Source of the DNA: Micromonospora sp. C95
GTDB lineage: Bacteria; Actinomycetota; Actinomycetes; Mycobacteriales; Micromonosporaceae
Length of the DNA stretch: 64,000 nucleotides
Direction: 5' to 3'
Assembly (NCBI RefSeq): GCF_018070465.1
Contig: NZ_JAGPXT010000022.1
Span: forward strand, 25,848-89,847
Part shown: positions 34,430-43,029 of the stretch, one piece after another
Numbering within the stretch: the stretch's first letter is position 1
Layout: every line of letters starts with the position of its first letter
The notes under the pieces: model-generated
Told to the model about the DNA's origin: nothing
The model's input: the letters and a program-made list of their open reading frames with translations, nothing else
The model's database searches: none
Program-made: the position numbers and the translations under genes

Positions 34430-35701
34430 GCCCACCGCGATTGCTGCCCCGATACCCGTCACCAGGGTCGCCAGGTCGGGGTCCGTCGTGACGTACGGCG
34501 GCATCGTGTAGACCAGGTTCCGGAACGGACGCAGCCACACCCCCTCGGCCACCGCGGCGGCCGTGGCCGCGCCGACATCCACCTCGTGGTCCAGCTCGAC
34601 CACGCCGATCGCGCCGAGCACCCGCACGTCCACCACGCCCGGCGCGCCGCGCAGCGGCGCCAGCCCGGACCGCAGGCCCCGCTCGAGCCGCGCCACCTGC
34701 CCGGCCCAGTCCCCGGACCGCAGCAGACCCAGCGAGGCGTTGGCGACCGCGCAGGCGAGCGGGTTGCCCATGAACGTCGGACCGTGCGCGAGCACACCGC
34801 CGGCCCGGATGCCCCGCGCCACCTCCGCCGTGCACAGCGCGGCGGCCAGGGTGAGGTAGCCGCCGGTGAGCGCCTTGCCGACGCAGAGCACGTCCGGGGT
34901 GACTCCGGCGTGCTCGGCGGCGAACATCGTCCCGGTACGGCCGAACCCGGTCGCGATCTCGTCGAAGATCAGCAGCACTCCGTGCGCCCGGGTCACCTCG
35001 CGCAGCACCCGCAGGTAGTGCGGATGATGGAAGCGCATCCCGCCCGCGCCCTGCACCACCGGCTCGACGATCACGGCGGCAAGTTCGTGCGCGTGCCGCT
35101 CGACCGCGTCGATCAGCGCCGCCTCGTACGCCGGATCCGGCGGGCTGTCGAAGCCACCCGGCGGCACCGGGGCGAAGACCTGTCGCGGCAGCACGTCCCC
35201 CCAGAGGTGGTGCATGCCGCCCTCGGGATCGCAGACGCTCATCGGATGGAAGGTGTCGCCGTGGTACCCGCCCCGCCAGGTGGCCAACCGGTGTCGCTGC
35301 GGTCGGCCGGTGGCCCGCTGGTACTGCAGACACATCTTCACGGCGACCTCGACACTCACCGAACCGGAGTCGGCCAGGAACACGTGCTCCAGCCCGTCCG
35401 GGGTCACCTCGACCAGGGTGCGGGCCAACTCCACGGCCGGCGCGTGGGTCAGCCCGCCGAACATGACGTGACTCATCCGGCCCAGTTGGTCGACCACCGC
35501 CGTGTCCAGCACCGGGTTCCGGTAGCCGTGGATCGCCGCCCACCAGGAGGACATCCCGTCGACCAGCTCACGGCCGTCGGCCAGCCGCAGCCGCACCCCC
35601 TCGGCGCTCTGCACCAGGTACGGCGCCACAACCGGCGGCACCACCGAGTACGGATGCCACACGTGCGCCGCATCGGCGGCGAGCACCTCCTCCGGCGTCA
35701 C
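34427..35701 (-). CDS. bioA: Adenosylmethionine-8-amino-7-oxononanoate aminotransferase
   Basis: Biotin synthesis enzyme that uses SAM as amino donor to make DAPA. The 424-residue class III aminotransferase has HVWHPYSVVPP, DGMSSWWAAIHGYRNP (BioA-type), the PLP motif LADSGSVSVEVAVKM, IFDEIATGFGRTG and the lysine in VGKALTGGYLTLAA. GTG 35701 follows AGGTGG. No other bio gene is adjacent; it is embedded between pyrD and pyrF. An ornithine-type aminotransferase is less likely given the BioA-specific SSWWAA. Confidence 0.92.
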   Translation of the reverse strand: MTPEEVLAADAAHVWHPYSVVPPVVAPYLVQSAEGVRLRLADGRELVDGMSSWWAAIHGYRNPVLDTAVVDQLGRMSHVMFGGLTHAPAVELARTLVEVTPDGLEHVFLADSGSVSVEVAVKMCLQYQRATGRPQRHRLATWRGGYHGDTFHPMSVCDPEGGMHHLWGDVLPRQVFAPVPPGGFDSPPDPAYEAALIDAVERHAHELAAVIVEPVVQGAGGMRFHHPHYLRVLREVTRAHGVLLIFDEIATGFGRTGTMFAAEHAGVTPDVLCVGKALTGGYLTLAAALCTAEVARGIRAGGVLAHGPTFMGNPLACAVANASLGLLRSGDWAGQVARLERGLRSGLAPLRGAPGVVDVRVLGAIGVVELDHEVDVGAATAAAVAEGVWLRPFRNLVYTMPPYVTTDPDLATLVTGIGAAIAVG

Positions 35702-35715
35702 CCCTCCCCCACCTC

Positions 35716-35792
35716 TCCGCGATCTTGCACTTTCGGTCGCCGTTTCGTCCCATACACCCCATCCGCCCCGACGGAAACTGCAAGATCGCGGA
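35716..35792. repeat. Long palindromic repeat, CGCGATCTTGCA type
   Basis: 24-bp arms (35716-35739 and 35769-35792) with cores CCGCGATCTTGCA and TGCAAGATCGCGG, two mismatches, 29-nt loop. It fills the pyrD-bioA gap. It may act as a terminator or mRNA-stability element between two same-strand genes. Confidence 0.85.
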
Positions 35793-35807
35793 AAGGGTGG
35801 GTGGGGG

Positions 35808-36833
35808 TCATCGGGGTGGGGCACCTGCAGCCGCGCGGGCCACGGCGCGCGGCAGCGCCGGGCCACGGTAGATGAAGCCCGTGTAGAGCTGCACCAGGCT
35901 GGCACCGGCGTCGAACATCCGGGTCGCGTCGTCGGGGTCGACGATGCCGCCCACCCCGATCACCGGCAGTCGCCCGCCCGTCTCGGCGTGGACGAAGGCG
36001 ACCACCTGCCGCGCCCGGTCGGCCAACGGGCGGCCGGACAGTCCGCCGGCCTCGCCGGAGCGCCCCCGGTCGGCCGGGGCCAGCCCGTCCCGCCCGAGGG
36101 TGGTGTTCGTGGCGATCACTCCGGCGGCGCCTCGGGACAGGCACACCTCGAGCAACTCGGCGATGGCTGGTTCGGTGAGGTCGGGGGCGATCTTCACCAG
36201 CACCGGCTTCTCCCCCACCAAGGCCGCCAGCAGCGCGTCCAGGTGCTCCCGGTCCTGCAACGCGCGCAGCCCCGGGGTGTTCGGTGAGGAGACGTTGACC
36301 GCGAAGTAGTCACCGTGGTCGCGCAACGCCCGGTACGACTCCCGGTAGTCCGCCACCGCGTCCTCCAGGGCCGTCACCTTCGACTTGCCCAGCGAGATGC
36401 CCAGCGGTACGCCGAGCGGACGTGGCAACGCCGCGAGCCGGTCCGCCAGCGCCTGCGCACCGGCGTTGTTGAAGCCCATCCTGTTGATCACGGCCTCGCT
36501 GTCGACCAGCCGGAACAGCCGGGGCCGGGGGTTGCCCGGCTGCGGACGCGCCGTCACCGTGCCGACCTCGACGAAGCCGAAGCCCAGCGCCGGCCACGCC
36601 GGTAGCGCCACCCCGTCCTTGTCCATTCCGGCGGCCAGCCCGACCGGGTTCGGAAACCGCACTCCGAACACGGTGCGCGGTGCCGCCACCGCGTACCGGG
36701 CCCGCACCGCCGCCAGCGCCACCGGCATCCGGGACAGTGCGGCCAACCGCCGCAGGGTGAACTCGTGCGCCGCCTCCGCGTCACCACCCCCCACCCGAAA
36801 CAACCCCCGCCGCACCGTCCCCTCGAAGATCAC
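35808..36833 (-). CDS. pyrD: Dihydroorotate dehydrogenase (quinone), class 2
   Basis: Membrane-associated flavoenzyme oxidising dihydroorotate to orotate with quinone. The N-terminal helix (MIFEGTVRRGLFRVGGGDAEAAHEFTLRRLAAL) marks class 2. Next come GLAAGMDKDG, FVEVGTVTARPQPGNPRPRLFR, NRMGFNN, NVSSPNTPGLRALQ (catalytic Ser) and VGGIVDPDDA. GTG 36833 gives 341 residues. It is downstream of carB across a palindromic repeat. Confidence 0.96.
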   Translation of the reverse strand: MIFEGTVRRGLFRVGGGDAEAAHEFTLRRLAALSRMPVALAAVRARYAVAAPRTVFGVRFPNPVGLAAGMDKDGVALPAWPALGFGFVEVGTVTARPQPGNPRPRLFRLVDSEAVINRMGFNNAGAQALADRLAALPRPLGVPLGISLGKSKVTALEDAVADYRESYRALRDHGDYFAVNVSSPNTPGLRALQDREHLDALLAALVGEKPVLVKIAPDLTEPAIAELLEVCLSRGAAGVIATNTTLGRDGLAPADRGRSGEAGGLSGRPLADRARQVVAFVHAETGGRLPVIGVGGIVDPDDATRMFDAGASLVQLYTGFIYRGPALPRAVARAAAGAPPR

Positions 36834-36859
36834 GCCACCCCTCCCCGAACCCGTGCGTC

Positions 36860-36914
36860 GATCATGAAGTTGTTGTCGCGACACGCCGAGGCGGCCCACA
36901 ACAACTTCATGATC
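36860..36914. repeat. Palindromic repeat, ATCATGAAGTTGTTGTC family, copy 2
   Basis: Left arm GATCATGAAGTTGTTGTC (36860-36877) and right arm ACAACAACTTCATGATC (36898-36914), about 17 bp perfect, 20-nt loop. It lies between the carB stop and the pyrD start. The arms match those of the copy at 14874-14928; the loops differ. Confidence 0.85.
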
Positions 36915-36930
36915 AACGGGAGCTGGGGGG

Positions 36931-39900
36931 TCACTGGGCGGGCCGGAGGGTGGCGTGGAGGGCCTGGAGGGGGCGGACCTGCATGTCGCCGCGGATCCTC
37001 GCCTCGATGCCCATTACGGCGGCGGCGGCGCCGGGGACGGTGGTGATGCAGGGGATGTCGGCGGTGACCGCCGCGCTGCGGATCTCGTAACCGTCGGAGC
37101 GGGCGCTGGCACCCGAACCCTGTGGGGTGTTGACGACCAGGGCGACGTGGCCACCGAGGATCAGCGACACCGCGTCGTCCTCGGAGCCGGCCTCGTAGTG
37201 CTTCGGGACCTGCTCGCAGGCGATGCCGTGCCGGCGCAGCACCTCGGCCGTGCCGCTGGTCGCGACGATGTCGAAGCCGAGGTCGGCGAGCCGCTTGATC
37301 GGGAAGATCATGCCGCGCTTGTCCCGGTTGGCCACCGAGACGAAGATCCTGCCCTCGGTCGGCAACGATCCGTACGCCGCCGACTGCGACTTCGCGAAGG
37401 CGTGCCCGAACGCGGTGTCGATCCCCATCACCTCGCCGGTCGACTTCATCTCCGGTCCGAGCAGCGAGTCCACACCCTTGCCGGCCGGGGTGCGGAACCG
37501 CTTGAACGGCAGCACCGCCTCCTTCACCGCGATCGGCGCGTCCGGCGGCAGCGAGCCACCGTCCCCGGTGGCCGGCAACATGCCCTCGGCGCGCAACTCG
37601 GCCAGGGTCGCGCCGAGCGCGATCCGGGCCGCCGCCTTGGCCAGCGGCACCGCCGTGGCCTTCGAGACGAACGGCACGGTACGCGAGGCGCGCGGGTTGG
37701 CCTCAAGCACGTACAACGTGTCGTCCTTGAGCGCGTACTGCACGTTGAGCAGTCCGCGTACGCCGATGCCCCGGGCGATCGCCTCGGTGTACCGGCGGAC
37801 CTGGGCCACGTGCGAGCTGGCCAGGGTGATCGGCGGCAGCGCGCAGGACGAGTCGCCGGAGTGGATGCCCGCCTCCTCGATGTGCTCCATGATCCCGCCG
37901 AGGTAGACCTCGCCGTCGGCGTCGCAGAGCGCGTCCACGTCGATCTCGATGGCGTCGTCGAGGAAACTGTCGACGAGCACCGGGTGGTCCGGCGAGATGT
38001 CGGTGGCCCGGCCGATGTAGTCGCGCAGCGTGGCGTCGTCGTAGACGATCTCCATGCCGCGACCGCCGAGCACGTACGACGGGCGGACCAGCACCGGGTA
38101 GCCGATCTCGTCGGCGATCTCCTTCGCCTCCTCGTACGAGGTGGCGGTGCCGTGGTCCGGTGCGCGCAGGCCGGCCCGGGCCAGCAGCGACCCGAACGCG
38201 CCCCGCTCCTCGGCCAGGTGGATCGACTCCGGGGAGGTACCCACCACCGGCACGCCGGCGTCCTTGAGCCGCTGGGCCAGCCCGAGCGGGGTCTGCCCAC
38301 CCAGCTGCACGATCACGCCGACCACGCCCGGCCCGCCGGCCGCCCGGCCGGAGGAGTCCTCCGCGTGCCAGACCTCCAGCACGTCCTCGAAGGTCAGCGG
38401 CTCGAAGTAGAGCCGGTCCGCGGTGTCGTAGTCGGTGGAGACCGTCTCCGGGTTGCAGTTGACCATGACGGTCTCGTAGCCGGTGCCGGCGGACCCGTCG
38501 GCCGGGCCGATCGGCGCGCCGCGCAACGCCATGACCGCGTGCACACAGGAGTAGTCGAACTCGATGCCCTGTCCGATCCGGTTCGGCCCGGAGCCCAGGA
38601 TCAGCACCTTCGGCCGCGCCGAGCCGGCCACCTCGGTCTCGGAGTCGTAGGAGGAGTAGTGGTACGGAGTCATGGCCTCGAACTCGGCGGCGCAGGTGTC
38701 CACCGTCTTGTAGACCGGCCGGATGCCGAGGCGGTGCCGCAGCGTACGCACCCCGTCCTCGGCGGCCAGTTCGGGACGCAGCGCGGCCAGCTGCCGGTCG
38801 GACAGGCCGGCCCGCTTCGCCCGACGGAGCAACTCCGCGTCCAGCACCGGCGCCGCCACGATCTCGGCCCGCAACTCGACAAGGGCGGCGATCTGGTCCA
38901 GGAACCACGGGTCGATGCCGCCGGAGGCGGCGTTGACCTCGGCGATCGAGGCACCGAGCCGCAACGCCCGCTCCACCGTGTAGAGCCGCCCGTCGTGCGG
39001 CATACCCAGCGCGGTGAGGGTGTTCTCCCTGGTGGCGCCCTGCGGATCCGGCACGGTCCAGAAGCCGGCAGCCTTGGTTTCCATCGAGCGCATCGCCTTG
39101 TTCAGCGCCTCGGTGAAGTTGCGCCCGAGGCTCATCGCCTCGCCGACCGACTTCATCGTGGTGGTCAGCTCCGGGTCCGCGCCGGGGAACTTCTCGAACG
39201 CGAACCGGGGGATCTTCACCACCACGTAGTCGAGCGTCGGCTCGAATGCGGCCGGCGTCTTGAGGGTGATGTCGTTGGGGATCTCGTCGAGGGTGTAGCC
39301 GATGGCCAGCTTCGCGGCGATCTTCGCGATCGGGAAGCCGGTCGCCTTCGACGCCAGCGCCGAGGAACGGGACACCCGGGGGTTCATCTCGATCACGACG
39401 ATGCGGCCGTCGGCCGGGTTCACCGCGAACTGGATGTTGCAGCCCCCGGTGTCCACGCCGACCTCACGCAGCACCGCGATGCCCAGATCCCGCAGGTGCT
39501 GGTACTCCCGGTCGGTGAGCGTCATGGCCGGTGCCACGGTGACGCTGTCACCGGTGTGCACGCCCATCGGGTCGAGGTTCTCGATCGAGCAGACCACCAC
39601 CACGTTGTCGTGGCGGTCCCGCATGAGTTCGAGCTCGTACTCCTTCCAACCGAGCACGCTCTCCTCGATGAGCACCTCGTGCACCGGGCTGGCGGCGAGC
39701 CCGGCGCCGGCGATGCGGTCCAGGTCGGCGTCGGTGTGCGCCATCCCCGAGCCGAGGCCGCCCATGGTGAACGACGGCCGGATCACCACCGGCAGGCCCA
39801 GCTCGGCCACCGTCTCGCGGACCTCGTCCATCGAGTGGCAGACCCGCGAACGCGGCACCAGCGCCGACGGGTCGGCCACGCCGAGGCGTACGCCGGCCTT

Positions 39901-40311
39901 CGCCACGATCTCCTTGAACAGCTGCCGGTCCTCGCCGCGTCGGATCGCGTCGATGTTCGCGCCGATCAGCTCGACGCCGTACTTCTCCAGCACCCCGGCC
40001 TCGTGCAACGCCACGGCGGTGTTCAGGGCGGTCTGCCCGCCCAGGGTGGGCAGCACCGCGTCCGGGCGTTCCTTGGCGATGACCAGCTCGACGAACTCCG
40101 GGGTGATCGGCTCGACGTAGGTGGCGTCGGCGAACTCCGGGTCGGTCATGATGGTGGCCGGGTTGGAGTTGACCAGGCTGACCCGGATCCCCTCGGCACG
40201 CAGTACCCGGCACGCCTGCGTCCCCGAGTAGTCGAACTCGCAGGCCTGTCCGATGACGATCGGTCCCGACCCGATCACCAGGATGTGCTTGAGATCGGTC
40301 CGCTTAGGCAT
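36931..40311 (-). CDS. carB: Carbamoyl-phosphate synthase large subunit
   Basis: Makes carbamoyl phosphate for both pyrimidine and arginine synthesis. The protein of about 1126 residues has two ATP-grasp halves: MPKRTDLKHILVIGSGPIVIGQACEFDYSG and the second-half counterpart KVLILGSGPNRIGQGIEFDYS at about 560. A C-terminal MGS-like allosteric domain (DIVATSGTAEVLRRHG) binds regulators. ATG 40311 overlaps the carA TAA by 8 bp; GTG 40326 is an alternative. Stop is followed by the palindrome copy 2. Confidence 0.97.
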   Translation of the reverse strand: MPKRTDLKHILVIGSGPIVIGQACEFDYSGTQACRVLRAEGIRVSLVNSNPATIMTDPEFADATYVEPITPEFVELVIAKERPDAVLPTLGGQTALNTAVALHEAGVLEKYGVELIGANIDAIRRGEDRQLFKEIVAKAGVRLGVADPSALVPRSRVCHSMDEVRETVAELGLPVVIRPSFTMGGLGSGMAHTDADLDRIAGAGLAASPVHEVLIEESVLGWKEYELELMRDRHDNVVVVCSIENLDPMGVHTGDSVTVAPAMTLTDREYQHLRDLGIAVLREVGVDTGGCNIQFAVNPADGRIVVIEMNPRVSRSSALASKATGFPIAKIAAKLAIGYTLDEIPNDITLKTPAAFEPTLDYVVVKIPRFAFEKFPGADPELTTTMKSVGEAMSLGRNFTEALNKAMRSMETKAAGFWTVPDPQGATRENTLTALGMPHDGRLYTVERALRLGASIAEVNAASGGIDPWFLDQIAALVELRAEIVAAPVLDAELLRRAKRAGLSDRQLAALRPELAAEDGVRTLRHRLGIRPVYKTVDTCAAEFEAMTPYHYSSYDSETEVAGSARPKVLILGSGPNRIGQGIEFDYSCVHAVMALRGAPIGPADGSAGTGYETVMVNCNPETVSTDYDTADRLYFEPLTFEDVLEVWHAEDSSGRAAGGPGVVGVIVQLGGQTPLGLAQRLKDAGVPVVGTSPESIHLAEERGAFGSLLARAGLRAPDHGTATSYEEAKEIADEIGYPVLVRPSYVLGGRGMEIVYDDATLRDYIGRATDISPDHPVLVDSFLDDAIEIDVDALCDADGEVYLGGIMEHIEEAGIHSGDSSCALPPITLASSHVAQVRRYTEAIARGIGVRGLLNVQYALKDDTLYVLEANPRASRTVPFVSKATAVPLAKAAARIALGATLAELRAEGMLPATGDGGSLPPDAPIAVKEAVLPFKRFRTPAGKGVDSLLGPEMKSTGEVMGIDTAFGHAFAKSQSAAYGSLPTEGRIFVSVANRDKRGMIFPIKRLADLGFDIVATSGTAEVLRRHGIACEQVPKHYEAGSEDDAVSLILGGHVALVVNTPQGSGASARSDGYEIRSAAVTADIPCITTVPGAAAAVMGIEARIRGDMQVRPLQALHATLRPAQ

Positions 40312-41464
40312 TGGTACGTCCCCCACTGAGAGCCCGGCCCTCGATCAGCTCGGCGAAGCGGTCGAAGAGGTAGTCCGCGTCGTGCGGGCCGGCCGCCGCC
40401 TCCGGGTGGTACTGAACGGTGAAGGCGGGCACGTCGCGCGCCCGCAGCCCCTCGACCACGTTGTCGTTGAGGCAGACGTGCGACACCTGGACGCCACCGA
40501 AATCGGTGTCGATCACCTGGTCCGGCACGACCGCCCCCGCCCGGACACCCGGAATCTCGACGGCGAAGCCGTGGTTGTGGCTGGTCACCTCCACCTTGCC
40601 GGTGGCGCGGTCGAGCACGGGCTGGTTGATGCCCCGGTGGCCGTAGCCGAGCTTGTAGGTGCCGAAGCCGAGTGCCCGGCCGAGGATCTGGCTGCCGAAG
40701 CAGATGCCGAACAGCGGCACCTCGCGGCGCAGCACCTCCCGCGCCAGGGCGACCGGAGCGTCAGCGGTCGCCGGGTCGCCGGGGCCCGGTGAGAAGAAGA
40801 CCGCGTCGGCGCCGGTGGCCAGCAGCTCCTCGATCGTCGAGTGGGCCGGCAGCACGTGGGTGGTCACCCCACGCGCGGCGAGCCGGCGCGGCACGTTGCG
40901 CTTGATGCCCAGGTCCAGTGCGGCCACCGTGAACCGGTGCTCGCCCTCGGCGGCGACCACGTACGGCGTCGCGGTGGTCACCTCGGCGGAGAGGTCCGCG
41001 CCGAGCATCTGCGGCGACCGGCGGACCCGGTCGAGCAGTGCCTGCGGGTCGTTCTCGACGCTTGAGACGCCCACCCGCATCGCGCCGCGTTCGCGCAGGT
41101 GGCGGGTCAGGGCGCGGGTGTCCACGCCGCTGATGCCGACGATCCCCTCGGTGGCCAACCGGTCCTCCAGTCCGCCGGTGGCCCGCCAGTTGGAGCTGAT
41201 CCCGGCCGGGTCACGCACCACGTAGCCGGCCACCCAGATCCGGCGCGACTCGTCGTCCTCGGGATTCACGCCGGTGTTGCCGATGTGCGGAGCGGTCTGC
41301 ACCACCACCTGACGGTGGTACGACGGGTCGGTGAGCGTCTCCTGGTAACCGGTCATCCCGGTGTTGAAGACCGCCTCGCCGAAGGTTTCCCCGACGCTGC
41401 CGTACGCCTCGCCGTGGAAGGTGCGCCCGTCCTCCAGAACCAGGATCGCCGACCTGCGCTTCAC
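40304..41464 (-). CDS. carA: Carbamoyl-phosphate synthase small subunit
   Basis: Glutamine amidotransferase subunit that channels ammonia to CarB. The 386-residue protein starts at GTG 41464 (VKRRSAILVLEDGRTFHGEA). It has an N-terminal swivel domain and a C-terminal class I GATase with FGICFGSQILGRALG (nucleophile Cys) and TVQYHPEAAAGPHD (His-Glu). The start codon and its SD (GAAAGG) come from the end of the 59-bp repeat separating it from pyrC. The longer ORF to 41560 translates that repeat and is rejected. Confidence 0.96.
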   Translation of the reverse strand: MKRRSAILVLEDGRTFHGEAYGSVGETFGEAVFNTGMTGYQETLTDPSYHRQVVVQTAPHIGNTGVNPEDDESRRIWVAGYVVRDPAGISSNWRATGGLEDRLATEGIVGISGVDTRALTRHLRERGAMRVGVSSVENDPQALLDRVRRSPQMLGADLSAEVTTATPYVVAAEGEHRFTVAALDLGIKRNVPRRLAARGVTTHVLPAHSTIEELLATGADAVFFSPGPGDPATADAPVALAREVLRREVPLFGICFGSQILGRALGFGTYKLGYGHRGINQPVLDRATGKVEVTSHNHGFAVEIPGVRAGAVVPDQVIDTDFGGVQVSHVCLNDNVVEGLRARDVPAFTVQYHPEAAAGPHDADYLFDRFAELIEGRALSGGRTNA

Positions 41465-41522
41465 TGGGCCTGCCTTTCGTTCGCGGCGGCGGGACTCCGC
41501 TCCGCTGCATTCCTCGCGCTCA
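41464..41522 (-). repeat. 59-bp stop-codon-anchored repeat between pyrC and carA
   Basis: Starts TGAGCGCGAGGAATGCAGCG with the TGA being the pyrC stop, and ends GAAAGGCAGGCCCAG, whose last G begins the carA GTG. It fills the gap exactly. It is about 85-90 percent like the argJ-argB units by eye. Confidence 0.9.
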
Positions 41523-42851
41523 CCGGAGAGCCTTTCCGTCCAGGACCGTCGCCTCGCCACGCAGGAAGGTCGCCACGATGCGACCCGGCAGCGTCATCCG
41601 GGCGTACGGGGTGTTGCGGCTGCGGCTGGCCAGTTCCGCCGGTTCGATCTCCCGACGGGCCGCCGGGTCGACCAGGGTGAGGGTGGCCGGCGCGCCGGGG
41701 ACCGGGTCGTGGCCGTGTTCGGTGAGCCCGGCGATCCGGGCCGGAGTACGGGACATCCGCTCGGCGATCAGGTCCCACCGCGGACCCAGCACGTCGAGCG
41801 CGATGGACAGCGCCGTCTCCAGCCCGAGCATGCCCGGCCGGGCGTACGCCCACTCGCACTCCTTGTCCTCCACGGCGTGCGGGGCGTGGTCGGTGGCGAT
41901 GATGTCGATCACCCCGTCGACCAGGGCGGTCCGCAGCGCGGCGATGTCGGTGGCGGTACGCAGCGGCGGGTTGACCTTGAAGACCGGGTCGTAGGCCCCG
42001 CCCGGGCTCCAGTTGTTCGCGAGTGCGGGGCTCGCAAGCTCACTCCTCCCGCTCACGAGTGCGTCGGTGAGCAGCAGGTGGTGCGGGGTCACCTCGGCGG
42101 TGACGCGTACCCCTCGGGCCTTGGCGTGGCGCAGCACCTCGACGCTGCCGGCGGTGGAGACGTGGCAGACGTGCAGCCGGCTGCCGACGTGCTCGGCCAG
42201 CAGCACGTCCCGGGCGATGATCGCCTCCTCGGCCACCGCCGGCCAACCGGTCAGGCCCAGCCGGGTGGAGACCTCGCCCTCGTGCATCTGCGCGCCCTCG
42301 GTGAGCCGGGGCTCCTCGGCGTGCTGGGCGATGATGCCGTCGAAGGCCTTCACGTACTCCAGCGCCCGGCGCATCAGCCGAGGGTCGGCGACGCAGTGGC
42401 CGTCGTCGGAGAAGATCCGCACCCGGGCCGCCGACTCGGCCATCGCGCCGAGTTCGGCCAACCGCTCGCCGGCCAGGCCGACGGTGACCGCGCCGATCGG
42501 CTGCACGTCGACCAGCCCGGCCTCGCGGCCGAGCCGCCACACCTGCTCCACCACGCCGGCGGTGTCGGCCACCGGCGAGGTGTTCGCCATCGCGCAGACC
42601 GCGGTGTAGCCGCCGAGCGCTGCCGCCCGGGAACCGGTCTCGACGGTCTCGGCATCCTCCCGGCCGGGCTCCCGCAGGTGGGTGTGCAGGTCGACCAGGC
42701 CGGGCAGGGCGACCAGCCCGTCGGCGTCGACCACCGTGGCGTCGGGCGCGGCGAGCCCCGCGCCGGTCTCGGCGACGACGCCGTCGCGGATCAGCAGGTC
42801 GGTCGGTGCGGCGCCGAGGACGCTGACGTTCCTGATCAGGTACGAGTTCAC
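41520..42851 (-). CDS. pyrC: Dihydroorotase, with an in-frame repeat-derived insertion
   Basis: Cyclises carbamoyl aspartate. The 443-residue type I enzyme has the metal motif GLVDLHTHLREPG, FSDDGHCVADPRLM, LHVCHVSTAGSVE and IIATDHAPHAVEDK. GTG 42851 follows GAAGGAAG provided by the upstream repeat. Between HHLLLTDALV and YDPVFKVNPPLR, where family members normally have only a few residues, lies SGRSELASPALANNWSPGGA (about 267-286), encoded by a copy of the intergenic repeat. The catalytic residues are intact, so the enzyme is probably active with a longer surface loop. Confidence 0.95.
   Translation of the reverse strand: MNSYLIRNVSVLGAAPTDLLIRDGVVAETGAGLAAPDATVVDADGLVALPGLVDLHTHLREPGREDAETVETGSRAAALGGYTAVCAMANTSPVADTAGVVEQVWRLGREAGLVDVQPIGAVTVGLAGERLAELGAMAESAARVRIFSDDGHCVADPRLMRRALEYVKAFDGIIAQHAEEPRLTEGAQMHEGEVSTRLGLTGWPAVAEEAIIARDVLLAEHVGSRLHVCHVSTAGSVEVLRHAKARGVRVTAEVTPHHLLLTDALVSGRSELASPALANNWSPGGAYDPVFKVNPPLRTATDIAALRTALVDGVIDIIATDHAPHAVEDKECEWAYARPGMLGLETALSIALDVLGPRWDLIAERMSRTPARIAGLTEHGHDPVPGAPATLTLVDPAARREIEPAELASRSRNTPYARMTLPGRIVATFLRGEATVLDGKALR
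41994..42055 (-). repeat. Copy of the 60-bp repeat embedded in frame in pyrC
   Basis: In gene orientation the segment starts TGAGCGGGAGGAGTGAGC and continues TTGCGAGCCCCGCACTCGCGAAC. This matches the pyrB-pyrC units except for a short deletion and a few substitutions. The strongest match is 42014-42055. The initial TGA is read in another frame (GTG AGC), so pyrC stays open. Confidence 0.85.
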
Positions 42852-43029
42852 TGTACTTCCTTCGTTCGCGACTGCGGGGCTCGCAGAACCGGCTCACTCC
42901 TCGCGCTCAACTGTGCTTCCTTCGTTCGCGACTGCGGGGCTCGCAGAACCGGCTCACTCCTCGCGCTCAACTGTGCTTCCTTCGTTCGCGACTGCGGGGC
43001 TCGCAGAACCGGCTCACTCCTCGCGCTCA
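42851..43029 (-). repeat. Three tandem 60-bp stop-codon-anchored repeats between pyrB and pyrC
   Basis: Units at 42970-43029, 42910-42969 and 42851-42909 are practically identical, beginning TGAGCGCGAGGAGTGAGCCG and ending GAACGAAGGAAGCACAGT. The first TGA is the pyrB stop; the end of the third unit forms the SD and GTG start of pyrC. Each unit can form the hairpin CTGCG-AGCCC-CGCAG. Confidence 0.95.

Noticed and set aside
42851..43029. CRISPR array
   Set aside because: The three 60-bp units are directly tandem with no variable spacers, and no cas genes are near.
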